A DNA stretch of 64,000 nucleotides from Hemileia vastatrix (GCA_030280995.1 JASXTE010000002.1:23967683-24031682); one strand, 5' to 3'. Shown: positions 20,984-32,654, counted from the stretch's first letter. Notes: generated from the sequence alone by a model not told the origin. Program-made: numbers and translations.

Positions 20984-21511
20984 TCACTTCCCCTGCCACT
21001 CCTTGCCTTTCCCCTGTAAGGGTGACTGCTGGAGCCCTGCTGTTGAGGATTGTTGTAATTTTAGGCGTACCAATCCCATTTCCATTTGCTTACTGTGATC
21101 TTTTGATCCTCTTCTTGGGCTGGAGGTGTTGGTATGGAATTGGTGGGTGCCACTGATTGTGGTTGTGCCTTTACGTCCACTAGAGCTAGGTTGACTTCTA
21201 TGAAACCTTGAGCTGCTCTTTTCTCCAGGTTGTTGATCTGGTCCACTATATTGTTGACTCTTATTGTCAAGGTGTTCAATAGGGTGGATAGGGAGTGAAT
21301 TTGTTCTTTTAATGTATCTTTTGCTTTCTTTACTGAAACTTGCTTTAAAAGCCTTTCCCTTTCCTCCAGAGACATTGGCGGAGTGTTGTTTATTATGGGA
21401 GAGTCCTGGCCCTCCATTTGAATGTCCTGTAACAGGTATTTCAGATCTAGGTCTTAAGTTATAAGGATTTGCCTTATTACTTACAATGTCATTGTTGTCA
21501 CACATTTTCAT
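20984..21511 (-). CDS. Overlapping N-terminal frames of element B gag
   Basis: Two overlapping frames are open: 21511-20984 (175 aa, Ser/Gln-rich) and 21417-21061 (118 aa), which holds a coiled coil and ends in VSKWKWDWYA. The SKWKWDW string is also found in element E in the corresponding overlapping frame (51716-51216). This conservation argues that the shorter frame is the real protein there. I cannot tell whether the longer frame is also used. Confidence 0.5.
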   Translation of the reverse strand: MKMCDNNDIVSNKANPYNLRPRSEIPVTGHSNGGPGLSHNKQHSANVSGGKGKAFKASFSKESKRYIKRTNSLPIHPIEHLDNKSQQYSGPDQQPGEKSSSRFHRSQPSSSGRKGTTTISGTHQFHTNTSSPRRGSKDHSKQMEMGLVRLKLQQSSTAGLQQSPLQGKGKEWQGK

Positions 21512-21539
21512 GTGGAATTTCTTCTAAAAAATTGAAAGT

Positions 21540-22206
21540 TTAGATATGAAAAATTCAAAAGGAGTTTTATCAGTATTTATCAATACCTGAAGACAATTAT
21601 ATTACTTACTTATAGGTATGAAGTGGATTTCTAAGTGCCAAAAGTCAAATATGCTTTTATGTGGTCACTTGATTTAACTGGTCTACAATATGTAGCCATG
21701 TTTTTATATTTAAAATAGAAAATTTGTCAGTAAGATTCTTTATAAATATTAAATTAATTTTACAAACCAATAAAAGGGGATTAAGAGTCCTGTTAGAAGA
21801 AAACAATTAATCAGTTTAATTGGTTATTATCTGCAAAGATCACAAATTTAATTGGTCTATTGACAGACTCCCAATAAGAACAATTTTATGTTAAATTAGT
21901 GGTAAAAAATTTTATCTGCAAAGATCACAAATTTAATTGGTCTATTAAAAGACCCACTAATAACAATTATATGTTAAATTGGTAGTAAAATTGTTGATTC
22001 AATATCACAATTTTATTATATAACAGGGCTTCTTTTTCTGAAATCACTATATAAGTGACCCCAACCTGTTGTAATTATCCAAATATTTCAATAGGAATTT
22101 TATTTATTTGTAGCCTCTCTTTGAATTTTTACTTACTGGAAGATAACCAACAGAATTCTTGAGGAAAGGTCCTCAATTGTCAGGCTGAGGTCAAGTACAA
22201 AGACGT
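21540..22206 (-). repeat. 5' leader of element B with direct repeats
   Basis: No coding region. An 85-bp unit is repeated at about 21829-21913 and 21914-21995 (both start CTGCAAAGATCACAAATTTA). Each unit has a TGGTC...GACC-like inverted repeat. The leader stops at 22206 where the LTR of element C begins; no PBS or 5' LTR of B is visible, so B is 5'-truncated in this window. Confidence 0.6.
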
Positions 22207-23398
22207 TGTGGTAGCCTAAAGTTTAGTACGGCACCTAAATATGTAAATGGAGTTATTACGGCGTGCAAGATTGGCGTTATTATTTTTTTATATAAAAGGG
22301 TTTTATTTAATTTATTGGAGTTTAAAATATGAAGAAATTGGTCACGAGCGAATGCCTACACAAATACAATTTATTTTGCGGAGAAAACTTATTTTTATGG
22401 TCTAAAAAATTTATAAGTATCAAGTCAAGTCACTCAAGAACCTTGGTAAATTTTCCCAGAATTTTTACTATTTTTCTTATATTTTTAAATGAATTTTAAA
22501 GTTTTATAGAAATATTTACGTTTTCAAAAATTACTTAACTTTGATGTATTTTCACGGGGTAATTAGAGATGCGCAGACTACGAAAATTAGTTTGGTAGGT
22601 AAAGGGAAAGTAGCTCTATTATTTGTAATTTTTCTAGATTTTTTATTATGGCTTTAAGGTTCTAAATTGAGTCCGGAAGTCCGGACGGACTCCGTACGGA
22701 CTCCGTTTCGACTCTGTACGGACTCCGTACGGACTCCGCTTTGACTCCGTACAGACTCCATACGGACTCCGTTCCGGCTCGGTACAGACTCCGTACGGGC
22801 TCCGGATTGACTCTGGAAGAGCTCTGGAGGGGAAAACTTAGGCACGTGACTAGGAATACTTAAGCGCTTCTCAAACTCGAAATTGAGGGGGGGGGACACA
22901 TCATACAGCTTAATCATTGACCACCACAGTCTCATTTTTTATTACTCAACAAATTAAAATAACTTGTAATACCCTTATAACATTATTATTTTTTTTACAT
23001 AACATCTTAGAAATACAATTCAACAGTTTAAATAACACTTCATACAGGGTATCTTTAGAAAGGTCTTCATCGCTGGGACTTGATTATTGCTGTCTCATAA
23101 AAATTCAAATTATTATAAAAACATAAAAGTCAATCTTTTCAGATCTTTCACTGGTACACCTTAATTGTTGTTATCAGTATTTCTTTATCAACAGCCACGA
23201 TCATTTAATCTCAATAAGCGTTAATTATTTTAGAGTTTCATTATTTTTATCAAACAGATCTAAGTAGATTGGTTAGCTTAGTGATTTAGAACACCTACTT
23301 TGTTATTTTTATTGGAAGGACGGGGTTTTCAGCTAAATCCACATATCTCCTCCGGATTCTGCTTACAGCAAGGCGACTGTAAGAGTTTACCTTACCAT
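22207..23398 (+). repeat. 5' LTR of element C
   Basis: It begins TGTGGTAGCCTAAAG and ends CTTACCAT directly before the PBS. At 1192 bp it is about 100 bp longer than the LTRs of D, mostly because of an expanded 11-bp minisatellite at 22671-22816. Confidence 0.88.
22671..22816 (+). repeat. GGACTCCGTAC minisatellite in LTR of C
   Basis: About 12 units of a 10-12 bp GC-rich repeat built on GGACTCCGTAC. The same site has about 3 units in the left LTR of D (32026-32072) and about 4 in the right LTR (42086-42145), so it expands and contracts. It contains the palindrome CGTACG many times. Confidence 0.85.
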
Positions 23399-23401
23399 AG
23401 T

Positions 23402-23418
23402 TGGCGCCCAAAGTGGGG
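23402..23418 (+). other. Primer binding site of element C
   Basis: TGGCGCCCAAAGTGGGG starts 3 nt after the LTR. The matching site in D is TGGCGCCCAACATGGGG. TGG as the first three bases fits pairing with a tRNA CCA end. Confidence 0.8.
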
Positions 23419-23469
23419 TTCGATTTCTCTAGCTTTCTTTACAGACTTACTTGGATCAAGAACGTTCTT

Positions 23470-23533
23470 AGCCTGCAAGAGGCTTATTTTCTGGAACTCT
23501 AATTGGATTTTTGTTATTGGCCTGCAAGAGGCT
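23470..23533 (+). other. Two leader hairpins of element C
   Basis: AGCCTGCAAGAGGCT at 23470-23484 and GGCCTGCAAGAGGCT at 23519-23533 each form a short stem (AGCCT or GCCT with AGGCT/AGGC) between PBS and gag. Element D has the same pair at 32722-32736 and 32771-32785. They could serve in packaging or dimer formation of the genomic RNA, which is inference from position. Confidence 0.55.
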
Positions 23534-23575
23534 TTTTATTTTATCGATTGTTAACGCTTTTCATTACTTATTGGG

Positions 23576-24769
23576 ATGTCTTCTTCTGCTGTTGCTTCTG
23601 GATCTTCTAACCCTCTTACTCCCTCAGTTAGAATTGTTTCTTGGGATGGCCCAAAGTTTGATGGGGAGGAGGTTAAATGGTTCATTAGCAGGTATGAAGC
23701 TGCTGCTGCTGTTGATGGTGCTTCCCATGTGGATATGGTGAAGCAAGTTAGATTTTTTATTGCCGATAGGGAGGTGGAAAAAGAGGTTATTGCTATGCAG
23801 GCATTCAAGGACAAGGATTGGGTTAAGCTTTCTAAAGCTATGGTTGATAGATGGGGTGTTAGGTTTACTATGATGGACCTCAATAAAATTGTTGGAGACT
23901 GGCAAGCAAAAGGTGGAGTTTCTTCTATGGCTGACTTCAAAAAGCTCTGTGTTCAGTTTGATGAAGTGGTGGAATATCTCATACTGGTGGACGAGTTAGT
24001 GCATGAGAACCAAGCAAAAGATTTGTTTTGGACAGCATGCAGTAGGGATATTCGAATGGACGTCTTGAAGGATCTTTCAAGAAAAGATTTGATGAAGGAA
24101 CTGCCTAATGGTGAGCAGAAACTGCCGGCTCTGGAGGTTATCAAAGAGAACATTCAGGCCCATCTAAAGTTATTGGCGTTGGACAAATATCAAGAGTCAT
24201 GCACTCAATATGTTAGCAAGGTTAGCAAAGTTTTGGCCGAAAATAACGATATTATGGTCAAAGCCCAGGAGGCCAAGAAGGCTCAAATGGGATTACCTGC
24301 TGCTAAAGTTGAGGGTAATATGGATAATAAGATGGTCGATCACCTGGCCGATTTAACTAAACAATTAAAAATATTTGTTCAAGAAACCCAGAAGGCCAAT
24401 AAGGCCCCAATCGCTTCTTCGTCGACGTCGACTTCTTATCAGTCTAGAGGTTATGAACGTCGAAATTATAATGGAAATAACAACGGTAACCGCTTCCCAG
24501 GCAATGGGAGAAATGGTGGGAATGGTGGTAGTAATTATAGAGGTGGCTATGATGAGCCAAAGGTGTGCTCCTATTGTAATAGGAGAGGGCACAGAGCAAC
24601 AGTTTGTTTTGCTCTTGATAAGGATATGGATGCTGGGCGAGTTTTATTCGATGGTAAAGTTTATAAATTTCCCGATGGTTCGTTCATCAAGCCCAGTGAT
24701 GGACAGTCTCCTTCTGATTTGGTCAGAAGAAGTTTAACGCTGAAAGGAGAGCCAGATTTGAAGAGGTGA
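23576..24769 (+). CDS. Gag of element C, intact through the zinc knuckle
   Basis: A 397-residue frame from the ATG of MSSSAVAS. It has a capsid-like helical region (about 20-190), a Lys/Glu-rich coiled-coil part (about 190-275), a Gly/Asn/Arg-rich segment (about 290-325) suited to nucleic acid binding, and one zinc knuckle CSYCNRRGHRATVC at residues 331-344. It would form the particle and bind genomic RNA. Comparison with element A shows the true frame moves by one base near 24730 into the following frame, so the last 14 residues are probably a frameshift product. Confidence 0.87.
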   Translation: MSSSAVASGSSNPLTPSVRIVSWDGPKFDGEEVKWFISRYEAAAAVDGASHVDMVKQVRFFIADREVEKEVIAMQAFKDKDWVKLSKAMVDRWGVRFTMMDLNKIVGDWQAKGGVSSMADFKKLCVQFDEVVEYLILVDELVHENQAKDLFWTACSRDIRMDVLKDLSRKDLMKELPNGEQKLPALEVIKENIQAHLKLLALDKYQESCTQYVSKVSKVLAENNDIMVKAQEAKKAQMGLPAAKVEGNMDNKMVDHLADLTKQLKIFVQETQKANKAPIASSSTSTSYQSRGYERRNYNGNNNGNRFPGNGRNGGNGGSNYRGGYDEPKVCSYCNRRGHRATVCFALDKDMDAGRVLFDGKVYKFPDGSFIKPSDGQSPSDLVRRSLTLKGEPDLKR

Positions 24770-25700
24770 CGGATGAAGATGTTAATGCCAAGAGTGGCAA
24801 AAATGGTAATGGTAATGGTGGTAAAGCTGACAAGGGCAAGGAGAAAGAGGTCAGTAACGCCACATTTTCTACTTCTTTTGGTGGTTTAGAGCTGGCGACG
24901 GTTGCCCAGGTGGAGGGTAGCTGTATGGCTGGCGAATATGATGTTAATGCTGCTAGAAGAGCAGCCGCTACTAAGGCGAAAAGTAGCATTCAGAGCCAAT
25001 TGAGGGCTAATCCTGGCAAGGCCAATAACAAAGTGAACCCTTACTCTAAGGACAAGATTTCTAGTGCTCAAACTGCCGCCAACAAATTGAACCCTTACTC
25101 TAAGGACGAATTATATAAAATGCAGAAGGGGATTGCTGATATGGGGCCCCCTAGTTATGGCAAGTTTGATTTAAATGGTGAGCCTATGCCAGAGGATGAT
25201 TCGGATTCTGAGGAGGACGTACCATTGGCGTCTCTACCCAGACCAAGTTTTAGTGGTCCCATCCCAATGGAGGGAGTAAGAAGGACTAGCGATGGATCAG
25301 GATTAGTGCAAGAAGCTGGTGACGGAGTTAGGGTTATAGAAAGTGAAGATGTTATAATGGGGGGTGAAGATGGCTTGGTTGGACCTCAAGAGGTACCCAG
25401 GGCCAAGGTTGTTAAATCAAAGGTCCAGTATGAGCGGCCAGTAGTTTCCGGTCAAGCTAATGCGATGGACACAGTTTTGAATAGGGTGAATCAACTTCAG
25501 ATTGCCTTATCTTTAGGGGAGTTATTTACGATTAGTCCGGCGCTTGCTGAAAAGCAAAAGAAGCATTTGACGAGGCGTCGGGTTTCCACTGGAGAGGTGG
25601 AATATATTTGTGAAAATGTTGAAAAGTTTGGGGAAGATGTAGATACACATTTTTCCACTCCCCTGGGTTACCTGGTGGTAACTCTAAATGGTAAAGAAGT
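24766..25700 (+). CDS. Gag C-terminus and truncated protease of element C
   Basis: It continues Gag after the frame change: a Gly/Lys-rich stretch, a repeated NPYSKDE/K motif, the acidic serines DSDSEEDVPLASLP shared with A, then the start of the protease domain (HFSTPLGYLVVTLNGKE). It breaks off before the catalytic DSG at about 25700; the 15 residues up to the stop at 25746 come from the unrelated G sequence. Confidence 0.8.
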
Positions 25701-26086
25701 AAACCTATCCAGCTTTGAGTCTTGTAGGACTAACAGAATTTCTTGAAAATAAAATAAAATTATTGTCAAACACAAATAATTCCTGATTTCTATCTTAAAA
25801 TAGAAAATAAATTCAAAATTAAAAAACAAAAATAAAAATAAATGGTGAATGAAGAAAATTTGAATTTAAATATCATAATTTTTTTTAATTATAATAATCA
25901 GTTAATTAATTATTATTGTTATTATTTGATTTGTTATTATAAATTTATATATGAAAAGTAAAAATAAAAAAAATTGAAAATTGAAAATAAAATATATTTA
26001 AAAGTTGACCCCCAGCTTTGTAATCAGCCATAACTCTTACATAATACCCACATCCAAGTGCACCTTAATGTGGGATACACAAGTTT
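25700..26086 (-). mobile_element. Fragment G, left part: A/D-type 3' region
   Basis: It holds, on the minus strand, a hairpin motif (25708-25729; AGTC CTACAA GACT), AT-rich DNA and the CCACATC/GATGTGG hairpin at 26048-26073 with its usual neighbours. It stops at the AGAAA duplication of element F and resumes at 53940. The join to C at 25700 has the opposite orientation and shows no terminal signals. Confidence 0.7.
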
Positions 26087-26091
26087 AGAAA
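26087..26091. other. Target-site duplication of element F, left
   Basis: AGAAA directly before the TG of the left LTR matches AGAAA at 53940-53944 directly after the right LTR, almost 28 kb away. Confidence 0.85.
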
Positions 26092-26866
26092 TGTCATGCG
26101 CTAGATGACACTCAAAGAAAAAGTACCTCAATTACCCCAATATTCATGCTCTAACTCCACAAGCAATGGGCCAAAAGCAAACTTGGGGGCAGTGGAATTC
26201 TATTGTGTTCTTGAGTTAGCTGTGCTTCAAAACCATAAAATTACACTAATGGTAAAGACACTTATACTTTTCAATCATAGGCTCTGTGCACACAATCTAG
26301 CGCTAAGATCAAGGCAATATTTGAACAGGGGGTAATTTTTGTTCTGAGGGTAAATTAGGAGGTCTGTGAAGTAGGAACAGGAAATATGGGTATAAGGTTA
26401 GATTACTGGTAAATTAGATGTGTCTGTGGGTATAGGGTGGCTGGTTGATTAATGAGTCAGTGAAAGGAGGAATATGATATTTAAAGGGGGTTAATTTGGT
26501 TTTACATTCTTTAGAATTAAATTATAAAATATATTTGTGATAGTAGTTGAACTCTTATTAGGCTATCTTTATATTTGTCCATTTCATACTTAATAATCAA
26601 TTTCATTAAATTCTAAATACTTAAATCTTCCTTTTGATTATTGAGTTGCAACCCTTTGTGAGATCTACCACAATAGTTAGTGTCCTTAACATATACATTA
26701 ATTATTCCTCAAAAATTATCTCAAACCAGTATTAGTTACTTAGATCTATCTTTGAATCACTTCCTCAAAGTAGCTCTCTGTGCTTCAAAGTCATAATTTC
26801 TCTCTTCCTTCTTATCTCACTTACTTGGGATCACCCACCACCATGTGTGTAGGTTTCCCAATGACA
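26092..26866 (+). repeat. 5' LTR of element F
   Basis: It begins TGTCATGCGC and ends AATGACA. It matches the two halves of the right LTR (44707-44980 and 53434-53939) along its length with many substitutions, so this is an old insertion. No tRNA-type PBS (TGG...) is evident right after it, which leaves self-priming as in Tf1-type elements possible. Confidence 0.85.
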
Positions 26867-26963
26867 GTATAATTTAATTCTCTGTAGTTCTTATTCTTTG
26901 TACTACTACAACTTCTAGGTTCTAAGTCTAAATATTGCACCCATTCAATGCACTCCTCCTTCC

Positions 26964-28126
26964 ATGGAGGCAACTACTAAAGCTTGCGCTAGGGATAGGC
27001 CAAACTCATTACATCTTATTTCTTGCACTCACCCTCTTGAACTGCTTGCATTAAGGGAGTGCAAACTTTCAATTCAATCTGTAGTAGATATTCCCCAGGA
27101 TTTTGTGGACTCCAGTGAAGAAGATGAAGGAGATGATACTATGAAAAAGAAACCATCAGCCTTGGCTTCCAAACCTTCAGGAAAAACTTCAAACTCTGGC
27201 CTAACTGCTTCATTGGGGGAATTTATGAAATGCTTGGTTAAAACCATTAATAATCCTGATCCATCGAAAGGATCAAAATTTAAAACTCCTTTGATGATAT
27301 CTCCAGATACATTTGATGGATAATACCCTGACAGATTGGGTGTCTTCTTGCAGACATGCAAGCTAATTTTATACAATGACCCTCAAACCTTTACTACGGA
27401 TCATTCTAAGGTCATCTATGTCTTTTCTTATCAATCCAGAAAGGCGTCACAGAGGTTCAAACCTTATTTGCTCATGATTTCTTAAAATGAATCCTATTTA
27501 CTCATTAATCACTGGGAGAAGTTTGAAGACCAACTTTTTACATTGTTTGGTGATCCTAATGAAACTGACAAGGTGGAGATTGAACTTTATTTCTTTTCCA
27601 TAAACAATAATGGCAAAGCTTCTGAGTATATCTCAAATTTCAGGGATTTAAAAACTTGAGTTATTTGGAATGATGCCGCTCTTAAATATCATTTCAAAAA
27701 GGGACTTCTTTTGAGGATTCTGGACCAATTGAATCTTCATGGGTGTAGGATGGTGAGTTTGAAAGACTAAATGGATAGGACTGTCAAAATCAATGGCACG
27801 CATCAAGGAAGACTCCAACAAAGGTGTCATGCACAAAAATCTCATGGTTCCAATTTCAAATCTGGGCCTCCTTTGAACACTCACTCCAAACCAGTCCAAA
27901 AGACCCAATCCAAACCCATTCAAAAGGGAAAGGATAAGTCTAAACCCAAAAGCTTGACTCCCGGAGATATCAGTAAAGTATTGGATTCAAAAGGGGAATT
28001 AAGAAAAGATGAAAGGAAGAGACAGGCAGATAATGGTTTATGTATGTATTTGGGGGGTAAACACAAATTTGAAGATTGTGAAAAGTTAAAAGAAAGGGAA
28101 GGTAAAAGTTCTAAGTCAAAAAACTA
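26964..28126 (+). pseudogene. Gag of element F with in-frame stops
   Basis: The frame from the ATG at 26964 runs through stops at about 27321, 27482, 27657 and 27768 without losing register: an acidic stretch, a Ty3-type capsid region (YPDRLGVFLQTC..., WEKFEDQLFTLFGDP...), a basic Lys/Gln/Pro-rich segment and a decayed zinc knuckle CMYLGGKHKFEDC in which the second Cys is now Leu. It is non-functional. Confidence 0.8.
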
Positions 28127-28141
28127 GAGGATAGTTTACTT

Positions 28142-28387
28142 ATGTGCAAAGCAAACGATTTTATTTCTCCCAGTGCACAGAACCTCCATGTTATAAGGAC
28201 TGGAGTTGCCATTAAATTTTTAAGATTTATTCTTTTTAACAAGGATATTCCCTTCAGTTTTCTCTTTGAGTCTGGAGCTTCAATTTCATTTAGCAGTATA
28301 TCTTTTGCCAAAAAAATAAAGCTGACATTTGTAGATATCAATCAAATCCCAATTTATTTGGTCAAATCAGTAGAACACAAGTATTGA
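28142..28387 (+). pseudogene. Protease remnant of element F
   Basis: An 81-residue stretch with PFSFLFESGASISF where a retropepsin has DSGAS; the catalytic Asp is replaced by Glu. It ends at a TGA. It sits in the expected place between Gag and RT. Confidence 0.7.
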
Positions 28388-28610
28388 GTCAGTAAGAAAG
28401 TTTTATGGGTTTTCAAATTTCTGAATTTTCACTCCTTTTAGTGGGAATTTACAGTCTTGGATTCCCTGAGGACAGATGATACCATTCTCAGCCATGACTT
28501 TTAAATGCATTGGAATCTAGACATTGATTGATCAGAGGGATTGATCACACCTTGTTCTAAGTATATTTCTGATTCTTCAATGCAGTTCAATAGAAAGTTA
28601 AACAACTCAT

Positions 28611-30271
28611 ATGAACAAGTCCTGCTGGAGGACATCTCTCTGCCATATGATTTGCAACCATCTGATTTTTATTCTAAATGAGCATTTGGCTAACCTTTCT
28701 AGCTCGGTTACTTCACTCAAAGAGGCTTTCAACAGCCTCAAGGTAAGTAACTCTTGCCCTCAAAATTCAGGTCTACCATCAACAGACTCCTTAAATAATG
28801 AAGAGGACAACCAAATCAATATTGAAGCCATTAAATCTACTCTACTGGAAGTTTTTCACTACTTCCTCAATATATTTTCAGTCCCTAAGGCCAACAAGCT
28901 ACCACCTCATCAACCCTACAATCATAAAATAGAGTTATTAGGTCCAGTACCTTTGGCAGGTCCTGTCTACTCCCTATTGAAGGATGAATCTCAAGTTCTT
29001 TGAGACTTCATTTCAGAGAATGTGGAAAAAGGTGTTATTTGAGCCAGTAAATTCCCAACCGGCTCTCCAGCTCCTTTTATTAAGAAAAATAATGGAAGTC
29101 TTAAGCTGTGCGCTGATTATAGAAAACTCAACCCAGTGACTAAGGAGAACACATATCCAGTTCCTCCTATTTCTTTACTTCTTAACTTGTTTAGTGGTGC
29201 TAATTTCTTTTCTAAAATTGATTTAAGAAGCACTTACAATCTTATACGTATTGCTGAAGGCCATAAACCTTTAACAGCAATGTGGCCTAAGTTTGGTAGT
29301 TTTGAATATTTATTTATGTCTTTTGGTTTATGTAATTCAACCTCATCTTTTCAAAATTTTTTTAATGATATCTTTCATGATGTTTTAAAACAATTTTTTG
29401 TTATCAATATAGATGATATTTTTATTTTCTCGAAGACCCTCAAGGAACATATTGGACATGTCTGAAAGGTTCTCAATCATCCTCCAAAGCATTGTCTCTA
29501 CGCCAAGCACACTAAGTGTAAATTCCAACTAAAGTCTATCAACATTCTAGGTTTCACATTATCTACTTATGGCCTTGTCATGGATGATAAAAAGGTTAAA
29601 AAAATATTGGAATGGCCATAGCCAAAAACTGTAAAATTCTTACAAGGGTTTTTAGGTTTTTTAATTTTCAATAGAAGATTTAAAAAAGATTATTCAAAAA
29701 CTATTACAAATCTCACTTCTCTTCTTAAAAAAGATATTCCCTTTGTTTTTAACAATACAGTGCAAAAGGAATTTGAAGCATTGAAGTCTGCATTCACCAC
29801 AGCTCCAATTCTTTGACATTTTGATCCCTCTGCTTCATCAATTGTTGATACAGAAGCTAGTGATTATGCTATTGCAGGGGTTATATCCCAATTAGATCCT
29901 GAAACAGAATTTTTTCATCCTGTTACATTCAAATAACGCAAATTGTATTCATAAGAGTTAAATTGAAAAATTCATGATAAAGAATTACCTTCTATTATTC
30001 ATTGTCTTAATAAATGGCTTTCTTTTCTTCTTAGTCTTAATAGTTATTTTCAAAGTTTAACGTATCATAAGCTTTAAAATACTTTATGTTTTCCAAAGTC
30101 TTGACGCAATGTCAAGCCAGATGGGCTGAGTTCTTATCTGAATTTTCTTTTACTATTACATATCTCCCTGGTAAAAACTGCATAGTTCCAGACATATTGT
30201 CATGTCGGGACAATTTTTACCCAGAGTGGGGGCAGGCATTTTCTAAAAAGAACCCAGAGAATTTCAAATAA
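28611..30271 (+). pseudogene. Reverse transcriptase and RNase H of element F
   Basis: RT blocks in order: FPTGSPAPFIKKNNGSLKL, DYRKLNPVT, YPVPPISLLLN, FSKIDLRSTYN, the catalytic VINIDDIFIFS (IDD kept), ILGFTLS. RNase H follows around 29800-30190 (EASDYAIAGVISQ, YLPGKNCIVPDILS). In-frame stops occur near 29002, 29041, 29464, 29620, 29813, 29934 and others; most look like CGA to TGA or CAR to TAR changes. Confidence 0.82.
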
Positions 30272-30382
30272 ATTTTCAACAAATCAATGTTAACAGCTTA
30301 TCAACTCAATACAATTACAATTCACACAATTTGAAATCCACTATCCAACATTCAAGAAGCTAAATTAAAAGATTATTATTGT

Positions 30383-31567
30383 GTGGGGTTAAAAGACAAA
30401 ATACTCCTGAGGAAAGGGGGCAAAAGATTCAGTATCAAATTAGGTCTATTAATATTCATAGGTAGAGTAGTCATACCCAATGATAAGGATATAAAATTAT
30501 TGATTTTCAATAGCAAACAGGATTCTCCATTAGCTGTTCATTTTAGGGTTGATAAAACCTACCAGTTAATAGTGAGGAATTTCCTCTGGCCAGGAATGAA
30601 TAAACAATCAAGGCCTATATCAAAGACTCTTATGAATGTAATAGGAACAAGGTAGCTTCTCATAGGAATTATGGGTTGCTTCAACCACTTCAAGTTTCCT
30701 CTAAACCTTGGGAATTTATTTTTATGGATTACATTTCTCAATTACCTCCATCAGATAATTTTGATAGTATACTAGTTGTAGTTGAAGGATCTTCTAAAAT
30801 TTCTATTCTTATTAAAACTGTTACTACTGCAAAAGCAGAGGATTTATAAAAACTATTTCTAGAACAAGTATTCTCTAAACATGGATTACCTAATGATATT
30901 ATTTCAGATAAAGGTTCTTTGTTTGTTTCTACTTTCTGGACTCAATTATGTTTAAAATTAAATATTACAAGTAATCTTTCTACTGCTTATCATCCTGAAA
31001 CCAATGGGAAAACTAAAAGAGTCAATCAAATCCTTGAAAAATTTCTGCGAATGTATGTTAATTATCAACAAGATAATTGGACCACATAGTTACCATTGGC
31101 CAAATTTTCTCACAACAACTTTACACATTCTTTGAAATAAAAATCTCCATTCCAAACTATCTATGGACATCATCCTCAATTAAATCTGATTCATGTAGGA
31201 ATAAATCATCCTGCTGAACATTATCTTCAAACAATTTCACAACTTCAAGGCAAACTTCAATCTAACCTGGAAGCTGTGAATTGAAGGTATAAGGAACAGG
31301 CCAACAAACATTGATAATATGCTCCACTCTTTCAACCAGGCAATAAAGTATGGCTTGATGTGAAAAATATTCAAAAAACTCAACCATCTAGGAAACTATC
31401 TGAGAAATGCTTGGGTCCATTTGAAATTGATGCTTAAATCTCTACAAATGCATTTCAACTCAAGCTACCTCCAAATTTGCAATCTATTCATCCTGTTTTT
31501 CACATATCTATCTTGGAAATAGATCAAGAAATATACTCGGGCAAGAACCATCCTCTTCCAGAACCGG
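30383..31567 (+). pseudogene. Integrase of element F, interrupted by element D
   Basis: The zinc-binding part (VHFRVDKTYQLI, FLWPGMNKQ) has lost its CxxC. The DDE core is recognisable: WEFIFMDYISQLPPSDNFDS, IISDKGSLFVSTFW and AYHPETNGKTKRVNQ. A GPFEI-type C-terminal module and HPVFHISILE follow, and then element D begins in the linker to the chromodomain. Several stops are present. Confidence 0.82.
31563..31567. other. Target-site duplication of element D, left
   Basis: ACCGG before the left LTR is repeated at 42724-42728 after the right LTR. Confidence 0.85.
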
Positions 31568-32651
31568 TGTGGTAGCCTAAAGTTTAGTATGGCACCTAAG
31601 TACGTAAATGGAGTTATTACGGCGTGCAAGATTGGCGTTATTATTTTTTATAAAAGGGTTTTATTTAATTTATTGGAGTTTAAAATATGAAGAAATTGGT
31701 CACGAGCAAATGCCTACACAAATACAATTTATTTTACGGAGAAAACTTATTTTTACGGTCTGAAAAATTTATAAGTATCAAGTCAAGTCACTCAAGAACC
31801 TTGGGAAATTTTCCCAGAATTTTTACTATTTTTCTTATATTTTTTAAATGAATTTTAAAGTTTTATAGAAATATTTACATTTTAAAAATTACTTAACTTT
31901 GATGAATTTTCACGGGGTAATTAGAGCTGCGCAGACTACTAAAATTAGTTTGGTATGTAATGGGGAAGTAGCTCTATTATGTGTAATTTTTCTAGATTTT
32001 TTATTATAGTTTTAAGGTTCTAATTGAGTCCGGAAGTCCGGACGGACTCTGTACGGGCTCCGGATTGACTCTGGAAGAGCTCTGGAGGGGAAAACTTAGG
32101 CACGTGACTAGGAATACTTAAGCGCTTCTCAAACTCGAAATTGAGGGGGGGGGACACATCATACAGCTTAATCATTAACCACCACGGTCTCATTTTTTAT
32201 TACTCAACAAATTAAATAAATTGTAATACCCTTATAACTTTATATTTTATATAACATTTTAGAAATACTACTCAACAATTTAAATCACACTTCATACAGG
32301 GTATCTTTAGAAAGGTCTTCATCACTGGGACTTGATTATTGCTGTCTCATAAAAATTCAAATTATTATAAAAACATAAAAGTCAATCTTTTCAGATCTTT
32401 CACTGGTACACCTTAATTGTTGTTATCAGTATTTCTTTTATCAACAGCCACTTTCTTTAAATCTCAATAAGCGTTAATTATTTTAGAGTTTCATTATTTT
32501 CATCAATCATATCCAAGTAGATTGGTTAGCTTAGTGATTTAGAATTCCCATTTTGTTATTTTTATTGGAAGGATGGGGTTTTCAGCTAAATCCACATATC
32601 TCCTCCGGATTCTGCTTACAGCAAGGCGACTGTAAGAGTTTACCTTACCAT
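31568..32651 (+). repeat. 5' LTR of element D
   Basis: Starts TGTGGTAGCC and ends CTTACCAT before the PBS. It differs from the right copy by scattered substitutions and by about one unit fewer in the GGACTCCGTAC minisatellite. Confidence 0.92.
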
Positions 32652-32654
32652 AGT

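Larger units (their letters stand above)
22207..25700 (+). mobile_element. Element C: 5' half of a D-family Ty3/Gypsy element
   Basis: A 5' LTR (22207-23398), PBS, leader, gag and the start of protease are present, after which homology stops at about 25700 and antisense A-type sequence (fragment G) begins. The LTR is of the same family as those of D. There is no RT, integrase or 3' LTR. Confidence 0.85.

Noticed and set aside
22654..22935. Minus-strand frame with repeated RTESV/RMESV peptides
   Set aside because: It is only a translation of the GGACTCCGTAC minisatellite inside the LTR of C.
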